This document shows positions 61,388-61,569 of a DNA stretch of 61,569 nucleotides, piece after piece; position 1 is the stretch's first letter, and each line of letters opens with the position of its first letter. The stretch is from Nocardia alni (lineage in GTDB: Bacteria > Actinomycetota > Actinomycetes > Mycobacteriales > Mycobacteriaceae). The translations under genes were made by a program, and so were the position numbers. The notes beneath the pieces are model-generated. The model searched no databases, was not told where the DNA came from, and saw only the letters and a program-made list of their open reading frames with translations. The stretch covers positions 1 to 61,569 of the forward strand of contig NZ_JAGPOX010000043.1 of assembly GCF_019038435.1 (NCBI RefSeq), given 5' to 3'.

Positions 61388-61569
61388 ATGCTGCTGGATC
61401 TGATCCTGCCGCTCGAATGCGGGGGGTGTGGGGTGCCCGGTGTCGCGTGGTGTGCCGGGTGTGCGCGAAGTCTTGCCGGGCCGCCGGTGCGGGTGCGGCC
61501 GCGCAGCGATCCCGGTGTGCCGTGCTGGGCGCTGGGGCAGTATCGCGGCGCCCAGCACGGCACACCGGG
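61388..61569 (+). CDS. ComF-family phosphoribosyltransferase-like protein (5' part only)
   Basis: The first 60 codons of a ComF-like gene from ATG 61388, cut by the window end. MLLDLILPLECGGCGVPGVA and AWCAGCARSL supply the paired Cys-x-x-Cys zinc site at the N-terminus of ComF proteins. RPRSDPGVPCWALGQYRGA is the conserved lead into the phosphoribosyltransferase fold. The last eight residues (QHGTPG...) do not match the expected continuation because the DNA there is the reverse complement of the preceding 22 bases. ComF functions in DNA uptake in some bacteria; its role in actinomycetes is unclear. It follows mtrAB-lpqB as in mycobacteria. Confidence 0.8.
   Translation, partial: MLLDLILPLECGGCGVPGVAWCAGCARSLAGPPVRVRPRSDPGVPCWALGQYRGAQHGTP
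61511..61569. repeat. 22-bp perfect inverted repeat ending at the window edge
   Basis: Bases 61548-61569 are the exact reverse complement of 61511-61532, with a 15-base spacer (61533-61547). The repeat reaches the last base of the window and might extend further. It lies inside comF coding sequence. Confidence 0.9.

Noticed and set aside
61050..61565. Long His/Pro/Arg/Ser-rich open frames on both strands near the right end.
   Set aside because: They arise because the 13-bp repeat contains no stop in any frame; repeating motifs cycle through frames and carry no domain.

Overview
The window looks like a chromosomal segment from a mycolic-acid-containing actinomycete, most likely Nocardia or a close relative. 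GC is high, GTG/TTG starts and 4-base start/stop overlaps are common, and from about 33.9 kb to the right end the gene content follows the M. tuberculosis Rv3268-to-Rv3242c region as I recall it. No tRNA, rRNA, CRISPR array or insertion sequence was seen.

Region 1 (1-13.98 kb) is accessory and metabolic. It holds a truncated secreted protein, a two-gene acyl-CoA dehydrogenase operon, a small lipoprotein, a GNAT protein, a TetR-cupin pair, an orphan histidine-kinase DHp-like domain facing a pyridoxamine-oxidase-like protein, a CoA-transferase/HMG-CoA-lyase-type pair, a protein with tandem pentapeptides, an alkylsulfatase-type dioxygenase, endonuclease IV and a Ser/Thr kinase. Region 2 (14.07-17.40 kb) is a MacB/FtsX-type ABC exporter.

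Region 3 (17.58-29.84 kb) is the most unusual block. A minus-strand operon encodes a SWIM-zinc-finger protein, a MoxR AAA+ ATPase, a DUF5682-type protein and a CoxE-like VWA protein. The two ~160-base gaps in it are each exactly filled by a 56-codon open frame joined at both ends by ATGA/GTGA overlaps, so the 8.6 kb could be one translationally coupled chain. Divergent from it is a Rad50/SMC-like ATPase with a CPVC hook motif and a small helical partner that overlaps its end. A large palindrome lies between the two arms, and a tiny hydrophobic peptide gene lies at each outer edge. This resembles a MoxR-VWA conflict or chaperone system combined with an SMC-like module.

Region 4 (29.9-33.8 kb) has YchJ/SEC-C, SelW-like, carboxylesterase and cytochrome P450 genes. 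Region 5 (33.9-50.5 kb) is envelope and cofactor biosynthesis: a TIGR03089 protein, an LCP ligase, RmlD, WbbL, a GDP-mannose pyrophosphorylase-like enzyme, a CrtI-like oxidoreductase, a CDF transporter, ManA, an SIS-like protein, ManB, DUF3499, an Rv3259-like protein, WhiB2 (with a perfect LexA/SOS box upstream), FbiA and FbiB. These supply mannose and rhamnose donors and F420.

Region 6 (50.6-61.6 kb) has a Nudix gene, a decayed two-component system, alkB without its usual rubredoxin neighbours, sahH with a three-half-site leader, tmk, mtrA-mtrB-lpqB and the start of comF. Between lpqB and comF lie a frameshifted Nudix pseudogene related to the intact copy about 10 kb away and a 13-bp minisatellite. 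The last 59 bases form a 22-bp perfect inverted repeat inside comF that runs to the window edge and may be an assembly fold-back.
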